From UBA7703 sp942492885 (GTDB lineage Bacteria > Bacillota > Clostridia > Christensenellales > CAG-138), in contig OW818651.1 in the NCBI GenBank assembly GCA_942492885.1, positions 2,046,001 to 2,110,000 of the forward strand: 64,000 nucleotides of DNA, written 5' to 3'. Below, in pieces: positions 42,144 through 50,357 of the stretch (position 1 is its first letter; the number at the start of each line of letters is the position of its first letter). The notes under the pieces are model-generated. The model saw nothing but the letters and a program-made list of their open reading frames with translations. It had not been told where the DNA came from and ran no database searches. The position numbers and the translations under genes are program-made.

Positions 42144-42689
42144 ATGCCTAAGCAACCAACCATCGAAATCCGGCAGGCGACGGACGCGGACATCCCCGCC
42201 ATCGCGCATATCATCAACGAGGCGTGGAAGGCGGCCTATGCGGGCATCATCCCACAAAGCTATCTCGACGCCATGCGCACGGAGGACAAGGCAACTCGTC
42301 TCCGCGAAGGATTGGAGCGCGTGTCGCACATGCGCTATTTCGTCTTCTGCAAAGACGGAAGTGTGGTGGGCGCGGCCAGCCTGCACCGCGCACGAAACGA
42401 CGACATGCCGGACGCGGCGGAATTCAGCTTTTTCTATTTTTTACCTGAAGTCTGGCGGCAGGGTTACGGCACGAAGCTGCTCGATTTTCTCAAGCGGGAG
42501 TCCGCCAACGCCGGATTTCTGCGGATCTGCTGCTGGGTGCTGGAGGAAAACCAGCGCGCAGTCTCGTTCTACGAATCGCAAGGACTCCTGCGCGACGGCA
42601 CGCGCCAGACGGAGACCATCGTGATTCCGCTGGAAGAGGTGCGCTGCGTGGGGTTTTTGCTGAAAGAGCCCACCGCCACAAAGAAATAA
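42144..42689 (+). CDS. GNAT family N-acetyltransferase
   Basis: A 181-residue acetyl-CoA dependent acyltransferase. Starts PTIEIRQATDADIPAIAHIINEAWKAAYAGIIPQSYLD, as in many GNAT enzymes; the acetyl-CoA binding motif is PEVWRQGYGTKLLDFLKRE (R/QxxGxG/A) and the C-terminal part is VLEENQRAVSFYESQGL. AAGGAGG lies about 9 bp before the ATG at 42144. Substrate unknown. Ends at a strong bidirectional terminator. Confidence 0.88.
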   Translation: MPKQPTIEIRQATDADIPAIAHIINEAWKAAYAGIIPQSYLDAMRTEDKATRLREGLERVSHMRYFVFCKDGSVVGAASLHRARNDDMPDAAEFSFFYFLPEVWRQGYGTKLLDFLKRESANAGFLRICCWVLEENQRAVSFYESQGLLRDGTRQTETIVIPLEEVRCVGFLLKEPTATKK

Positions 42690-42706
42690 ATACAAGCAAC
42701 AAACAC

Positions 42707-42737
42707 AAAACCGGCGGGGATTCCCCCGCCGGTTTTT
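42707..42737. terminator. Bidirectional terminator between GNAT and uppP
   Basis: AAAACCGGCGGGG, loop ATT, CCCCCGCCGGTTTTT. It serves both convergent genes. Confidence 0.92.
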
Positions 42738-42751
42738 ATTCTACCCGAACC

Positions 42752-43588
42752 TTAAAAGAAATAATGCGTCACATACTGGTCGACCAGAACCAGCGCGCCG
42801 AGCACAGCGGTATAGATCACAAACCCCAAAAGCTTTTTCTTCTTGATGGCGTTGATCATCACCTTGATGGCAAAATAGCCCGTGATCCCCGCAACCAGCA
42901 TCCCCGCGACCAGCATCGTCCAATGTAAGCCGCCAAGCCCCGTCGCCAGCGCATCCGGAATCTCGAACACCGCGCCGCCAATGATTGCCGGAATCGACAT
43001 CAGAAACGAGAAGTCCGCCGCGGTCTTTCGATTCAGCCCCGCAAAGAGTGCGCCGGAGATTGTGCTGCCGGAGCGGGACACGCCGGGCAGTACGCCGACG
43101 CCCTGCATGCAGCCGATGATCAACGCATCCTTGACCTGCATCGTCTTGAGCTTCTTGCCCTTCTTCTCGACCTTCTCGCCGTTTTCATCGAGTTCCGTAT
43201 GACGGACATGGTCGCTGATGAACAGCAGCAGCGAAGTGAGCAAAAACCCGAAGCCGAGATATTGCCCCGCACCAGCCGCGTCAAAGAACGCTTCGACGGG
43301 CGCGATCATGTTCGAAAGTAGCGCGATGAGTACCGCGGGTAACGTTGCGATAATCAAGAGCCCTACGGTCTTTTGAAACGGTTTTTTGATCAGCTCGATC
43401 AACGTCGGCCAATACACGATGAACACAGCGATCAATGTCGCCAGATGGAGCATCACGGTAAAGAACATTGCCCCTTCTGTAATTCCAAACATCTTTTGAA
43501 TCAGGAGCAGATGCCCGCTGCTGCTCACCGGCAAAAATTCTGCAACCCCCTGCACCAGACCCAGCAGCATCGCAATCCAAATCGTCAT
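42752..43588 (-). CDS. uppP: Undecaprenyl-diphosphatase
   Basis: Recycles the lipid carrier undecaprenyl pyrophosphate to the monophosphate for peptidoglycan and other envelope polymers. The motifs EFLPVSSSGHLLLIQ (near residue 17) and GVLPGVSRSGSTISGALFAGL (near 160) are the BacA/UppP signatures, with the Glu and Arg expected for catalysis. The 278-residue polytopic protein has the normal length, with a 30-residue basic loop (HTELDENGEKVEKKGKKLK) in the middle. May confer low-level bacitracin tolerance, as in other species. Confidence 0.95.
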   Translation of the reverse strand: MTIWIAMLLGLVQGVAEFLPVSSSGHLLLIQKMFGITEGAMFFTVMLHLATLIAVFIVYWPTLIELIKKPFQKTVGLLIIATLPAVLIALLSNMIAPVEAFFDAAGAGQYLGFGFLLTSLLLFISDHVRHTELDENGEKVEKKGKKLKTMQVKDALIIGCMQGVGVLPGVSRSGSTISGALFAGLNRKTAADFSFLMSIPAIIGGAVFEIPDALATGLGGLHWTMLVAGMLVAGITGYFAIKVMINAIKKKKLLGFVIYTAVLGALVLVDQYVTHYFF

Positions 43589-43691
43589 AACAACCTCATT
43601 TGATCTGTTTATTCCAAATATTCCCGTACATCATACACGCGTTGCAAAAGATTCGCAAGCACACGAAACCTCTCGCGCTGAGCCAAATCGA

Positions 43692-44606
43692 TTACTCCAC
43701 GGCAAGCAGTGTTTCGTCAAAAAAACCGATGACACGCGAAACGTATTCTTCCGCCGCGACAGAGAACCCCTGCGTGTGCCCCGCGCCGGGCACGACCCAG
43801 AGCGTGGAGCGATCTTCAGCAGCCGCGGCAAACAACCCGCCGAACGTCGATTCTTTTTCGACGTTGCCCGCCGCGATGAAGAGAAAGTGCGTGTTTGTTG
43901 CGTCCGTGACCGACGAAAGCAGCGTCCGCTCCGGCGGAATTTGCCCGCTAAAGAGACGAACAGACGCGTACATGAGCCGCGTCGTCCAGCTGCGCCAGAG
44001 TGAGCGATTGCTTTCGAGCACAAAATAGTCTGCCAGCGAGCGCTGGCTCGCGCCGTCGGCAACGATTGCTGTTATCTGTGGCTGATCCGCCGCGCTGCCG
44101 AGCAGCACCTCTGCGCCGAGCGAAAGCCCCAGAGCACCGATGCGCTCCAAACCCTCCGCCTGCAGGAAGTCTACCGCGGATGCAACATCCTGACCGCACT
44201 GCCAACCGAACGCGTTGCCGCGCCCGCCGCTGCCGCCGTGCCCGCGCAGGGTCAGCGCAAGCACGCCGTAGCCTGCCTCACGCAAAAACGCCGCGTGTTC
44301 GGTCAACGAGGCGAGGTTGCTCTTGGCTCCGTGAACGAGGATGATATCTGCGCCGTTTTCGCCCGGCAAGTACCAGCAGGCAAGCGCTGTGCCGTCTGCA
44401 GCTGTCAGCGAAACCGCCTCAAACCCGTCCGGTGCTGGCTCGGTTTTCTGCGCGCTTCGTGTCACCGCGAGCGCACCCATGGTCACGGGAAAAAGCACGT
44501 AGAGCGCGAGCACGAGACAGAGGACGACAATCCCCAGCGTTCGAAACAAGCGTGCGACTTTTCCCAAAGTTTTCTTATTGGTTCGTTGTGTTTGATCCGG
44601 TTTCAC
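43692..44606 (-). CDS. Membrane-anchored alpha/beta hydrolase
   Basis: A 304-residue protein with one N-terminal membrane segment (about 21-48) and an alpha/beta hydrolase fold: ILVHGAKSN oxyanion-type loop, RGHGGSG, nucleophile elbow GLSLGAE (Ser162) and AGHTQGF (His277). The family resembles BEM46/YqkD-type hydrolases, whose substrates are mostly unknown. The start is a GTG at 44606 preceded by GGGGGGG. It lies 27 bp after the YdcF-type gene on the same strand. Confidence 0.85.
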   Translation of the reverse strand: MKPDQTQRTNKKTLGKVARLFRTLGIVVLCLVLALYVLFPVTMGALAVTRSAQKTEPAPDGFEAVSLTAADGTALACWYLPGENGADIILVHGAKSNLASLTEHAAFLREAGYGVLALTLRGHGGSGGRGNAFGWQCGQDVASAVDFLQAEGLERIGALGLSLGAEVLLGSAADQPQITAIVADGASQRSLADYFVLESNRSLWRSWTTRLMYASVRLFSGQIPPERTLLSSVTDATNTHFLFIAAGNVEKESTFGGLFAAAAEDRSTLWVVPGAGHTQGFSVAAEEYVSRVIGFFDETLLAVE

Positions 44607-44633
44607 GCAAACCCCCCCTTGCGTAAAATTTGC

Positions 44634-45482
44634 TTAGATATCGCCACGCAGCGCATAGACGCAGATGCCGACGCACTCCCGCAGGAAGTTGTTGAGCCTG
44701 AGGTACCAGACGTCCTCCGCCGGAATGCCGACGGCGTTGACGCCCTGCTCGCGCGCAACCTGCCCCGCACGGTACACGTGAAAATTGGTGGTCACAAACG
44801 CGATGCGCGCATTGTTGCCCAGCAGCTCGTCGATGATCACCTTGGAATTCTCAAAATTCTCCAATGTGTTTCTCGCCTTTTCCTCGGTATAGACGCGGCT
44901 TTCGTCCGTGCCGCGCTCCACCATATATTTCTTCATGGCCGAGCCTTCGGTGACGGATTCGCCCTCGCCCTGTCCGCCGGAGACGATACAGATTGCATTC
45001 GGGTGTGCCTCCAAATACTCCATGGCTTTGTTGAGTCGGTTTTCGAGCACCCAGGTGACCTTGTCCCCGTGCACCGCAGCACCCAGGACGATCACCGCGT
45101 CCGCCTCCACCGTTTCGCCTTCACTGCTCGCGCGGATCATCAAAAATCCGCACACGAGGAAGATGCCGAACGCCACGGCATAGCAGACCGCGATTAGCCA
45201 CTTGAGAAACAGTAGGAATCCCTTGTCCATCTTCGGCAGCATGAACGCTAAGAACACGAGCGGCACGCCGAAGAACGCGGGCAGGATGACCCCGAGGTTA
45301 TAGTTGGAGAGCGTGGAGACAATCAGCGTCTCCACGATGAGCACCACGCCGAGGATCAGAAACACCTCGCGCAGGACGCTGAACGGATGCCCGCGCTTGC
45401 GCCAGATCCGGCAGCCGAAGAGCAGCGCGCCGATCACGATCAGAAACACGGCTAAGATATAGAGTCTCCATCTGGTATACAT
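44634..45482 (-). CDS. YdcF family (DUF218) membrane protein
   Basis: A 282-residue protein with four hydrophobic segments in the first 130 residues, then a DUF218 domain: ADAVIVLGAAVHGDKVT, NAICIVSGGQGEGESVTEGSAMKKYMVERG and RIAFVTTNFHVYRAGQVARE. DUF218 proteins such as SanA and ElyC affect envelope integrity and carrier-lipid metabolism. The ATG at 45482 has AAAGGAAACGAT just upstream; an earlier start would add 41 residues without such a site. Co-oriented and close to the hydrolase gene. Confidence 0.87.
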   Translation of the reverse strand: MYTRWRLYILAVFLIVIGALLFGCRIWRKRGHPFSVLREVFLILGVVLIVETLIVSTLSNYNLGVILPAFFGVPLVFLAFMLPKMDKGFLLFLKWLIAVCYAVAFGIFLVCGFLMIRASSEGETVEADAVIVLGAAVHGDKVTWVLENRLNKAMEYLEAHPNAICIVSGGQGEGESVTEGSAMKKYMVERGTDESRVYTEEKARNTLENFENSKVIIDELLGNNARIAFVTTNFHVYRAGQVAREQGVNAVGIPAEDVWYLRLNNFLRECVGICVYALRGDI

Positions 45483-45700
45483 ATCGTTTCCTTTCAAATG
45501 CCTGTATCGAACACCATACAGACTTGGGGAATTCGTTTTCAACCATGCGCGGGCGGTTCTCCCGCAGACACCAGCATTATATAATACGAACGGGAACGCG
45601 CACATACGCAGTCCCGTTTCGTCACAGCTTTGTTACAAAATCATATGGTAGCGGTTTTCTACCGCATATCTCGAAAACAGCGCTTCTGACCGCAGGATCG

Positions 45701-48517
45701 TTACAGAACATCCTTCAGGAACTGCCCCGTATAGCTGCCCTCTACCTTGGCGACCTCCTCCGGCGTGCCGACAGCTACGATATTGCCGCCCGCGTTTCCG
45801 CCCTCGGGACCGAGGTCGATCACATAATCCGCGCACTTGATCACGTCGAGATTGTGCTCGATCACCAGCACGCTGCTGCCCGTTTCGCAGAGACGCTGGA
45901 GAATCTCCAGCAGGCGTTTCACGTCGTCGACATGAAGACCCGTCGTCGGCTCGTCGAGGATATAGAGCGTGCGTCCCGTGTCCCGGCGGCTGAGCTCGGT
46001 TGCGAGCTTGACGCGCTGCGCCTCGCCGCCGCTGAGCTGGGTGCTGGGCTGCCCGATCTTCACATAGCCCAAGCCTACGTCGTAGAGGGTTTCGAGCTTT
46101 CTGGCGATTTTCGGAATCGGCTTAAAGAAGCGGAGCGCTTCCTCCACCGTCATGCTCAGCACGTCGTAGATATTCTTGCCCTTATAGTGCACCTCCAACG
46201 TTTCGCGGTTGTAGCGCTTGCCGCCGCAGACTTCGCACGGCACATAGATATCCGGCAAGAAATGCATCTCAATCTTGATGATGCCGTCTCCGTTGCAGGC
46301 TTCGCACCGGCCGCCCTTGACGTTGAAGCTGAAACGCCCGTTGCTGTAGCCGCGCATGCGGGAGTCCGGCGTGTTGGCAAACACCGCGCGGATAAGGTCG
46401 AAAAGTCCGCAATAGGTCGCGGGGTTAGATCGCGGCGTGCGCCCGATGGGGCTCTGGTCGATGTCGATCACCTTGTCGAGCGCTTCGATTCCCTCGATAC
46501 GGTCATGATCGCCGGGTCTCGTATGCGCGCGGTTGAGGTCACGCAGCAGTGTCTTTTTGATGATCTCGTTGACGAGGCTGGATTTGCCGCTGCCGGAAAC
46601 GCCCGTCACGCAGACAAACTTGCCCAGCGGAATCTCCACGTCGATGTTTTTGAGGTTATGTGCGCGCGCGCCGTGGATGACGAGTTTTTTGCCGCTGCCG
46701 GGTCTGCGCGCCGCGGGGATTTCGATGCGCTTTCTGCCGCTGAGGTAGTCGCCCGTGATCGATTTTTCGTTAGCGGCGATCTCGTCCGGCGATCCAACGG
46801 CAACCACTTCTCCGCCGTGTTCACCCGCACCAGGCCCGATATCCACCACATAATCCGCCGTTCGGATGGTTTCCTCATCGTGTTCCACCACAATGAGCGT
46901 GTTACCGAGGTCGCGCATGCGCTGGAGCGTCTTTAATAAGCGCGCGTTATCCCGCTGATGCAGGCCGATACTCGGCTCGTCGAGGATATACAGCACGCCC
47001 ATCAGCCCGCTGCCGATCTGGGTGGCCAAACGAATGCGCTGCGCCTCTCCGCCGGAAAGCGAGACGGCGGAGCGCGAAAGCGTCAGATAATCGAGGCCGA
47101 CGTTGACGAGAAAGCCCAGTCGCGCGTCGATCTCCTTGAGGATCTGTTCTGCGATCATCGTCTGCGTCTTGCCCAGATGCATGTTATGCAGAAAATCCCG
47201 TGTACCGCGCACCGGCAGGTCGGATAAGTCCGCGATGTTGATGTCTCCCACCGTGACCGCGAGGCTCTCGCGCTTGAGGCGCTTGCCCTTGCAGACCGGG
47301 CAGGGCGTTTGCGTCATAAAGCGCTCGATCTCCTGTTTGCTGTAGTCGGACGTGCTCTCGCGGTAACGCCGCTCCATGTTGACGGCGATGCCCTCAAAGG
47401 GCGCGTCGAAGCTGCCGCTGCCGAATTCCTTTTTGTAGGCGATGTGCAGCTTTTCCTTGCCCGTGCCGTAGAGGATCGCGTTTTGCACCTCGACGGGAAG
47501 TTCTTCATACGGTGTTTTCATCGAGACGCCATATTGCTTGGTCAGCGCGTCAAAATACATGCTGGCAATCGTTCCCTTGCTACCGCTGTTCCAGCCCATG
47601 ACGTTCACGCAGCCCTGCGCGAGCGAGAGCTTCTGGTCGGGAATCACGAGATCGGGATCGATCTTGAGCAGGGTGCCGAGACCCGAACACGTCGGGCACG
47701 CGCCAAAGGGATTGTTGAACGAAAACATGCGAGGCGTGAGTTCTTCAATGCTGATGCCGCAGTCCGGGCAGGCGTAGTTCTGCGAAAAGAGCATCTCTTC
47801 GCCGTCCACAATCGCCACGATGGCAAGCCCGTTGCCGAGGCGGAACGCGGTCTCGAGAGAGTCCGTCAGCCGCCCTTCAATGCCGGTCTTGATCACCACG
47901 CGGTCGATGACCGCCTCGATGGTGTGCTTGGTTTTTTTATCCAGCGCAGGCACATCCGCGATGTCGTAGATCGTGCCGTCCACGCGCACGCGGACATAGC
48001 CTTCGCGCTTGAGCTCGTCAAACAGCTTCTGATGCTCGCCTTTTCTGCCGCGGATGCAGGGCGCGATGATCTGCGCCTTGGTGTCCTCCGGCATGGAGAG
48101 CACGCGGTCGACCACCTGATCGATGGTCTGCCGCTCGATGACATTCCCGCAGTCCGGGCAATGCGGAATGCCGCAGCGCGCGTACAAGAGGCGCAGATAG
48201 TCGTGGATCTCCGTCACGGTGCCGACCGTACTGCGCGGGTTGTGGCTTGTGCTCTTTTGATCGATGGAGATTGCGGGCGAAAGCCCGTCGATGCTGTCGA
48301 TATCAGGCTTCTCCATCTGCCCTAAAAACTGGCGCGCATAGGAGGAGAGGCTCTCGACATACCTGCGCTGGCCTTCGGCATAGATGGTGTCAAACGCGAG
48401 GCTCGACTTTCCGCTGCCGGAAAGCCCGGTGAAGACGACGAGCTTGTCGCGCGGGATGACGAGGTCAATGTTCTTGAGGTTGTGCTCCCTCGCGCCTTTG
48501 ATGATGATGTCCTTCAT
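45701..48517 (-). CDS. uvrA: Excinuclease ABC subunit A
   Basis: DNA damage recognition ATPase of nucleotide excision repair. The 938-residue protein has two ABC halves: GLSGSGKSSLAFDTIYAEGQRRYVESLS (first Walker A) and GVSGSGKSSLVNEII (second), signature-like SLSGGEAQRIRLATQIGSGL and QLSGGEAQRVKLATELS, plus Cys pairs of zinc modules (CPDCG, CPTCSG, CEACNGDG). Starts MKDIIIKGAREHNLKNIDLVIPRD. Upstream lie a TATACT promoter and two LexA boxes, so SOS control is expected. uvrB is not in the window. Confidence 0.98.
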   Translation of the reverse strand: MKDIIIKGAREHNLKNIDLVIPRDKLVVFTGLSGSGKSSLAFDTIYAEGQRRYVESLSSYARQFLGQMEKPDIDSIDGLSPAISIDQKSTSHNPRSTVGTVTEIHDYLRLLYARCGIPHCPDCGNVIERQTIDQVVDRVLSMPEDTKAQIIAPCIRGRKGEHQKLFDELKREGYVRVRVDGTIYDIADVPALDKKTKHTIEAVIDRVVIKTGIEGRLTDSLETAFRLGNGLAIVAIVDGEEMLFSQNYACPDCGISIEELTPRMFSFNNPFGACPTCSGLGTLLKIDPDLVIPDQKLSLAQGCVNVMGWNSGSKGTIASMYFDALTKQYGVSMKTPYEELPVEVQNAILYGTGKEKLHIAYKKEFGSGSFDAPFEGIAVNMERRYRESTSDYSKQEIERFMTQTPCPVCKGKRLKRESLAVTVGDINIADLSDLPVRGTRDFLHNMHLGKTQTMIAEQILKEIDARLGFLVNVGLDYLTLSRSAVSLSGGEAQRIRLATQIGSGLMGVLYILDEPSIGLHQRDNARLLKTLQRMRDLGNTLIVVEHDEETIRTADYVVDIGPGAGEHGGEVVAVGSPDEIAANEKSITGDYLSGRKRIEIPAARRPGSGKKLVIHGARAHNLKNIDVEIPLGKFVCVTGVSGSGKSSLVNEIIKKTLLRDLNRAHTRPGDHDRIEGIEALDKVIDIDQSPIGRTPRSNPATYCGLFDLIRAVFANTPDSRMRGYSNGRFSFNVKGGRCEACNGDGIIKIEMHFLPDIYVPCEVCGGKRYNRETLEVHYKGKNIYDVLSMTVEEALRFFKPIPKIARKLETLYDVGLGYVKIGQPSTQLSGGEAQRVKLATELSRRDTGRTLYILDEPTTGLHVDDVKRLLEILQRLCETGSSVLVIEHNLDVIKCADYVIDLGPEGGNAGGNIVAVGTPEEVAKVEGSYTGQFLKDVL

Positions 48518-48670
48518 GAGGAGTCCCTTTCGTTTTGCCGTCCGGCAAATCTCCGGCAGGCGAAGTGATGACCGTTATCCGGTCGTTGATTTCGAAAAAG
48601 TTCGATATTCTAGTATATCACAAATTGGTCAATGGTGTTTATGACGTTTTGCATGGTTGCTTTGTTTTTT

Positions 48671-48684
48671 CAAACACTCGTTCG
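48671..48684 (-). promoter_or_regulatory. LexA (SOS) box downstream of the uvrA start site
   Basis: Minus-strand CGAACGAGTGTTTG fits the Gram-positive LexA/DinR consensus CGAACRNRYGTTYG at every position. It lies about +4 to +17 of the predicted uvrA transcript. Confidence 0.85.
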
Positions 48685-48694
48685 CAATGATCAC

Positions 48695-48723
48695 AGTATA
48701 CACCGAAACATGTTGGTTCGCAA
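48695..48723 (-). promoter_or_regulatory. uvrA promoter
   Basis: Minus-strand TTGCGA (48718-48723), 17-bp spacer and TATACT (48695-48700). The -35 is overlapped by one LexA box and the start region by the other. A second possible start, the extended -10 TGATATACT at 48612-48620, is closer to the gene. Confidence 0.65.
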
Positions 48724-48734
48724 ACACTTGTTCG
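48721..48734 (-). promoter_or_regulatory. LexA (SOS) box over the uvrA -35
   Basis: Minus-strand CGAACAAGTGTTTG, also a full match to CGAACRNRYGTTYG. Its centre is exactly 50 bp from the other box. Confidence 0.85.
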
Positions 48735-48758
48735 TAGATTTTTCTGAGTTTCTATAAT

Positions 48759-48787
48759 TTGAACGATGCGAAGAATTCTGTTATAAT
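48759..48787 (+). promoter_or_regulatory. Toxin-antitoxin promoter
   Basis: TTGAAC (48759-48764), 17-bp spacer, perfect TATAAT (48782-48787), about 32 bp before the antitoxin start. Divergent from uvrA. Confidence 0.75.
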
Positions 48788-48818
48788 TATCGCAGAATAC
48801 TACAGGAGGTGAAGACTT

Positions 48819-49091
48819 GTGTTTATAAAATCATCGACCACGCTGCGGAACGACTACGGTGAAATTTCCGACCTCGCACACAAGGAGGAGGAACCGATCT
48901 ATATCACCAAGAATGGCGAAGGTGATCTGGTTGTGATGAGCATTGACGCGTTTGAGCGGCGCGAGGAGACCCTGCGCCTGCGTGCAAAGCTGGAAGCCGC
49001 CGAGCAGTCCCGCCAGCATGGCGAGCCGACGTATTCCGCCGAGGAATCCAGACAGCGCCTGGAGGCGATCTATGCCCGAACCGACATATAA
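48819..49091 (+). CDS. Antitoxin, Phd/YefM family
   Basis: A 90-residue antitoxin that would bind its own promoter and neutralise the toxin encoded just after it. The N-terminal part, IKSSTTLRNDYGEISDLAHKEEEPIYITKNGEGDLVVMSIDAFERRE, is the Phd/YefM DNA-binding fold; the charged C-terminal tail is the toxin-binding part. The start is a GTG at 48819 with AGGAGG 9 bp upstream. The last 20 bp overlap the toxin gene. It is probably autoregulated through the promoter at 48759-48787. Confidence 0.88.
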   Translation: MFIKSSTTLRNDYGEISDLAHKEEEPIYITKNGEGDLVVMSIDAFERREETLRLRAKLEAAEQSRQHGEPTYSAEESRQRLEAIYARTDI

Positions 49092-49392
49092 GCTCACCAT
49101 CCTCACCCCCGCGCAACGCGAGCTGGAAGAGATCGCGCGCGTATATCTGGAATTGGCGGGCGCGGATTCCGCGCGCAGAATCACCGACCAGATTTTCGAC
49201 TCGTTGGAGCGCCTGAAAACGTATCCCCTCTCCGGCTCACTTCCGCGTGATCGCTGGCTGCGGGAGGCTGGTTATCGGCTGATCATCAGCGGCAAATACA
49301 TCGCGGCTTACCGGCTGCTCGGAGACACGGTGTTTGTCTATCACGTCGCACACGAAGCAACGGACTACCCGACACTCATGAAAGGGATTTGA
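49072..49392 (+). CDS. Toxin, RelE/ParE family
   Basis: A 106-residue RelE/ParE-type toxin, either an mRNA interferase or a gyrase poison. The pattern YKLTILTPAQRELEEIARVYLE ... RITDQIFDSLERLKTYPLSGSLPRD ... GYRLIISGKYIAAYRLLGDTVFVYHVAHEATDYPTLM is typical of the superfamily; the basic/aromatic active-site positions do not decide between RelE and ParE. It overlaps the antitoxin by 20 bp, the usual coupling. A dense DnaA-box cluster begins 2 bp after its stop codon. Confidence 0.87.
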   Translation: MPEPTYKLTILTPAQRELEEIARVYLELAGADSARRITDQIFDSLERLKTYPLSGSLPRDRWLREAGYRLIISGKYIAAYRLLGDTVFVYHVAHEATDYPTLMKGI

Positions 49393-49393
49393 C

Positions 49394-49449
49394 TTATCCA
49401 CACCTTTATCCACCATTGTGGATAACTTTTGTGGACGGGTTGTGGATAG
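49394..49449. other. Cluster of DnaA boxes (candidate DnaA-binding locus)
   Basis: Four good DnaA boxes and one poor one in 56 bp: TTATCCACA (49394-49402, perfect), TTATCCACC (49406-49414), TGTGGATAA (49417-49425, perfect in reverse), TGTGGACGG (49430-49438, poor) and TGTGGATAG (49441-49449). Start-to-start distances are 12, 11, 13 and 11 bp, close to one helical turn, and the first two face the last three. The region sits between the toxin stop and the DUF1292 terminator. Confidence 0.8.
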
Positions 49450-49567
49450 CTCATTTTGCCTTGTGGGCGGGAAAAACCGGACCGCAAGATCATGTGGTCG
49501 GCGCGTTTTCGCCTGCAAAAACTCTTCTTTTCGTTCATATAACCATCATGCAAAAACAATCCAAAAA

Positions 49568-49597
49568 AAGAAAACCCGCAGGCATATTCTGCCGCGG
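49568..49597 (-). terminator. Terminator of the DUF1292 gene
   Basis: Minus-strand AAACCCGC with GGCA/TGCC inner pairing and GCGGGTTT, followed by a T-rich stretch (TTCTTTTTTTGG). Confidence 0.8.
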
Positions 49598-49628
49598 GTT
49601 TATGGGTTTTTCGCCAGATGACGGAAGA

Positions 49629-50000
49629 TTACTCAGCGTCTTTCTTTTCTTCTTCGTCTTCTTCTTCGTCGTCTTCATCTTCCATGGCTTCAAAGCGTTC
49701 TTCCACGATCTTGGACAAGGCTTCCATCTTGTCTTCGTCCGCGGGCAGGAACTCTTCAAATTCGCCATTGACGACGATTTTCATGATATAGACTTCCGAG
49801 CCGTGCTCATGATCATGCTCTGCTTTGTCTTCGCAAGCTTCGTCTTCGCACTCACAGCCGCAGCCACAGCCGCAACCGCTCTCGGGATCGACGAGTACCG
49901 CGTACTCCTGGCCTTCATAATCAAAGTAATCTACGATCTCAAGTTCAAACTCATTGCCCTCGTCATCGGAAAAAACCACCAAATCGCGTTCTTCTTCCAT
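49629..50000 (-). CDS. DUF1292 protein with Cys/His-rich insert
   Basis: DUF1292 proteins (YrzB-like) are short acidic proteins of unknown function often near ruvX/mnmA-type genes in Bacillota. The core LVVFSDDEGNEFELEIVDYFDYEGQEYAVLVDPE and EVYIMKIVVNGEFEEFLPADEDKMEALSKIVEERFEAME is clear. Between them residues 42-67 contain GCGCGCGCEC, then EACEDKAEHDHEHG, i.e. Cys at 43, 45, 47, 49, 51 and 56 and His at 62, 64 and 66, which looks like a metal-binding insert. The tail is a run of Asp/Glu/Lys. The ATG at 50000 follows AAAGGTGG by about 7 bp. Stands alone on the minus strand. Confidence 0.88.
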   Translation of the reverse strand: MEEERDLVVFSDDEGNEFELEIVDYFDYEGQEYAVLVDPESGCGCGCGCECEDEACEDKAEHDHEHGSEVYIMKIVVNGEFEEFLPADEDKMEALSKIVEERFEAMEDEDDEEEDEEEKKDAE

Positions 50001-50207
50001 GCGGTTCACCACCTTTACGTTACTGCCTGTATTCAGGTCAACTTATTTTAACGTATTTCGTGAATAAGCACAAGAAAAGAAACGTGAGTTTGTTACGCAC
50101 AATTCGTGACAAACGCTTGATACTCCGCCGTTTTTTTTCGTTTTCATCAAACAATCGCGCCACAAATCATGAAAATCCGACGCGCGGGCGCGATCCCTCA
50201 AAAATTT

Positions 50208-50237
50208 TTGGCATCAGCATTTGATTTATGCTACAAT
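50208..50237 (+). promoter_or_regulatory. Promoter of the regulator-ygeY-ygeW operon
   Basis: TTGGCA (50208-50213, five of six), 18-bp spacer, TACAAT (50232-50237) with an upstream TG (extended -10). The 357-bp gap 50001-50357 otherwise holds only an A/T-rich leader of about 115 nt. Confidence 0.75.
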
Positions 50238-50357
50238 AAAATTAATATTTAGAGCACGGGAACAAAAAATATTTAAGGCCTCAAAAAATATATTTGTTTT
50301 CCTGCTTGTTTTTTCGTTTTGTTCTGTATATTATTTATAAGGAAGAGGGTTCGCGAC

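Noticed and set aside
48671..48734. Direct repeat CAAACACT/C-TGTTCG as a mobile-element trace
   Set aside because: The two copies are fully explained as LexA boxes in the uvrA promoter.
49394..49449. Calling the DnaA-box cluster the chromosomal origin
   Set aside because: No dnaA, AT-rich unwinding region or skew evidence is available in the window, so only a DnaA-binding locus can be claimed.
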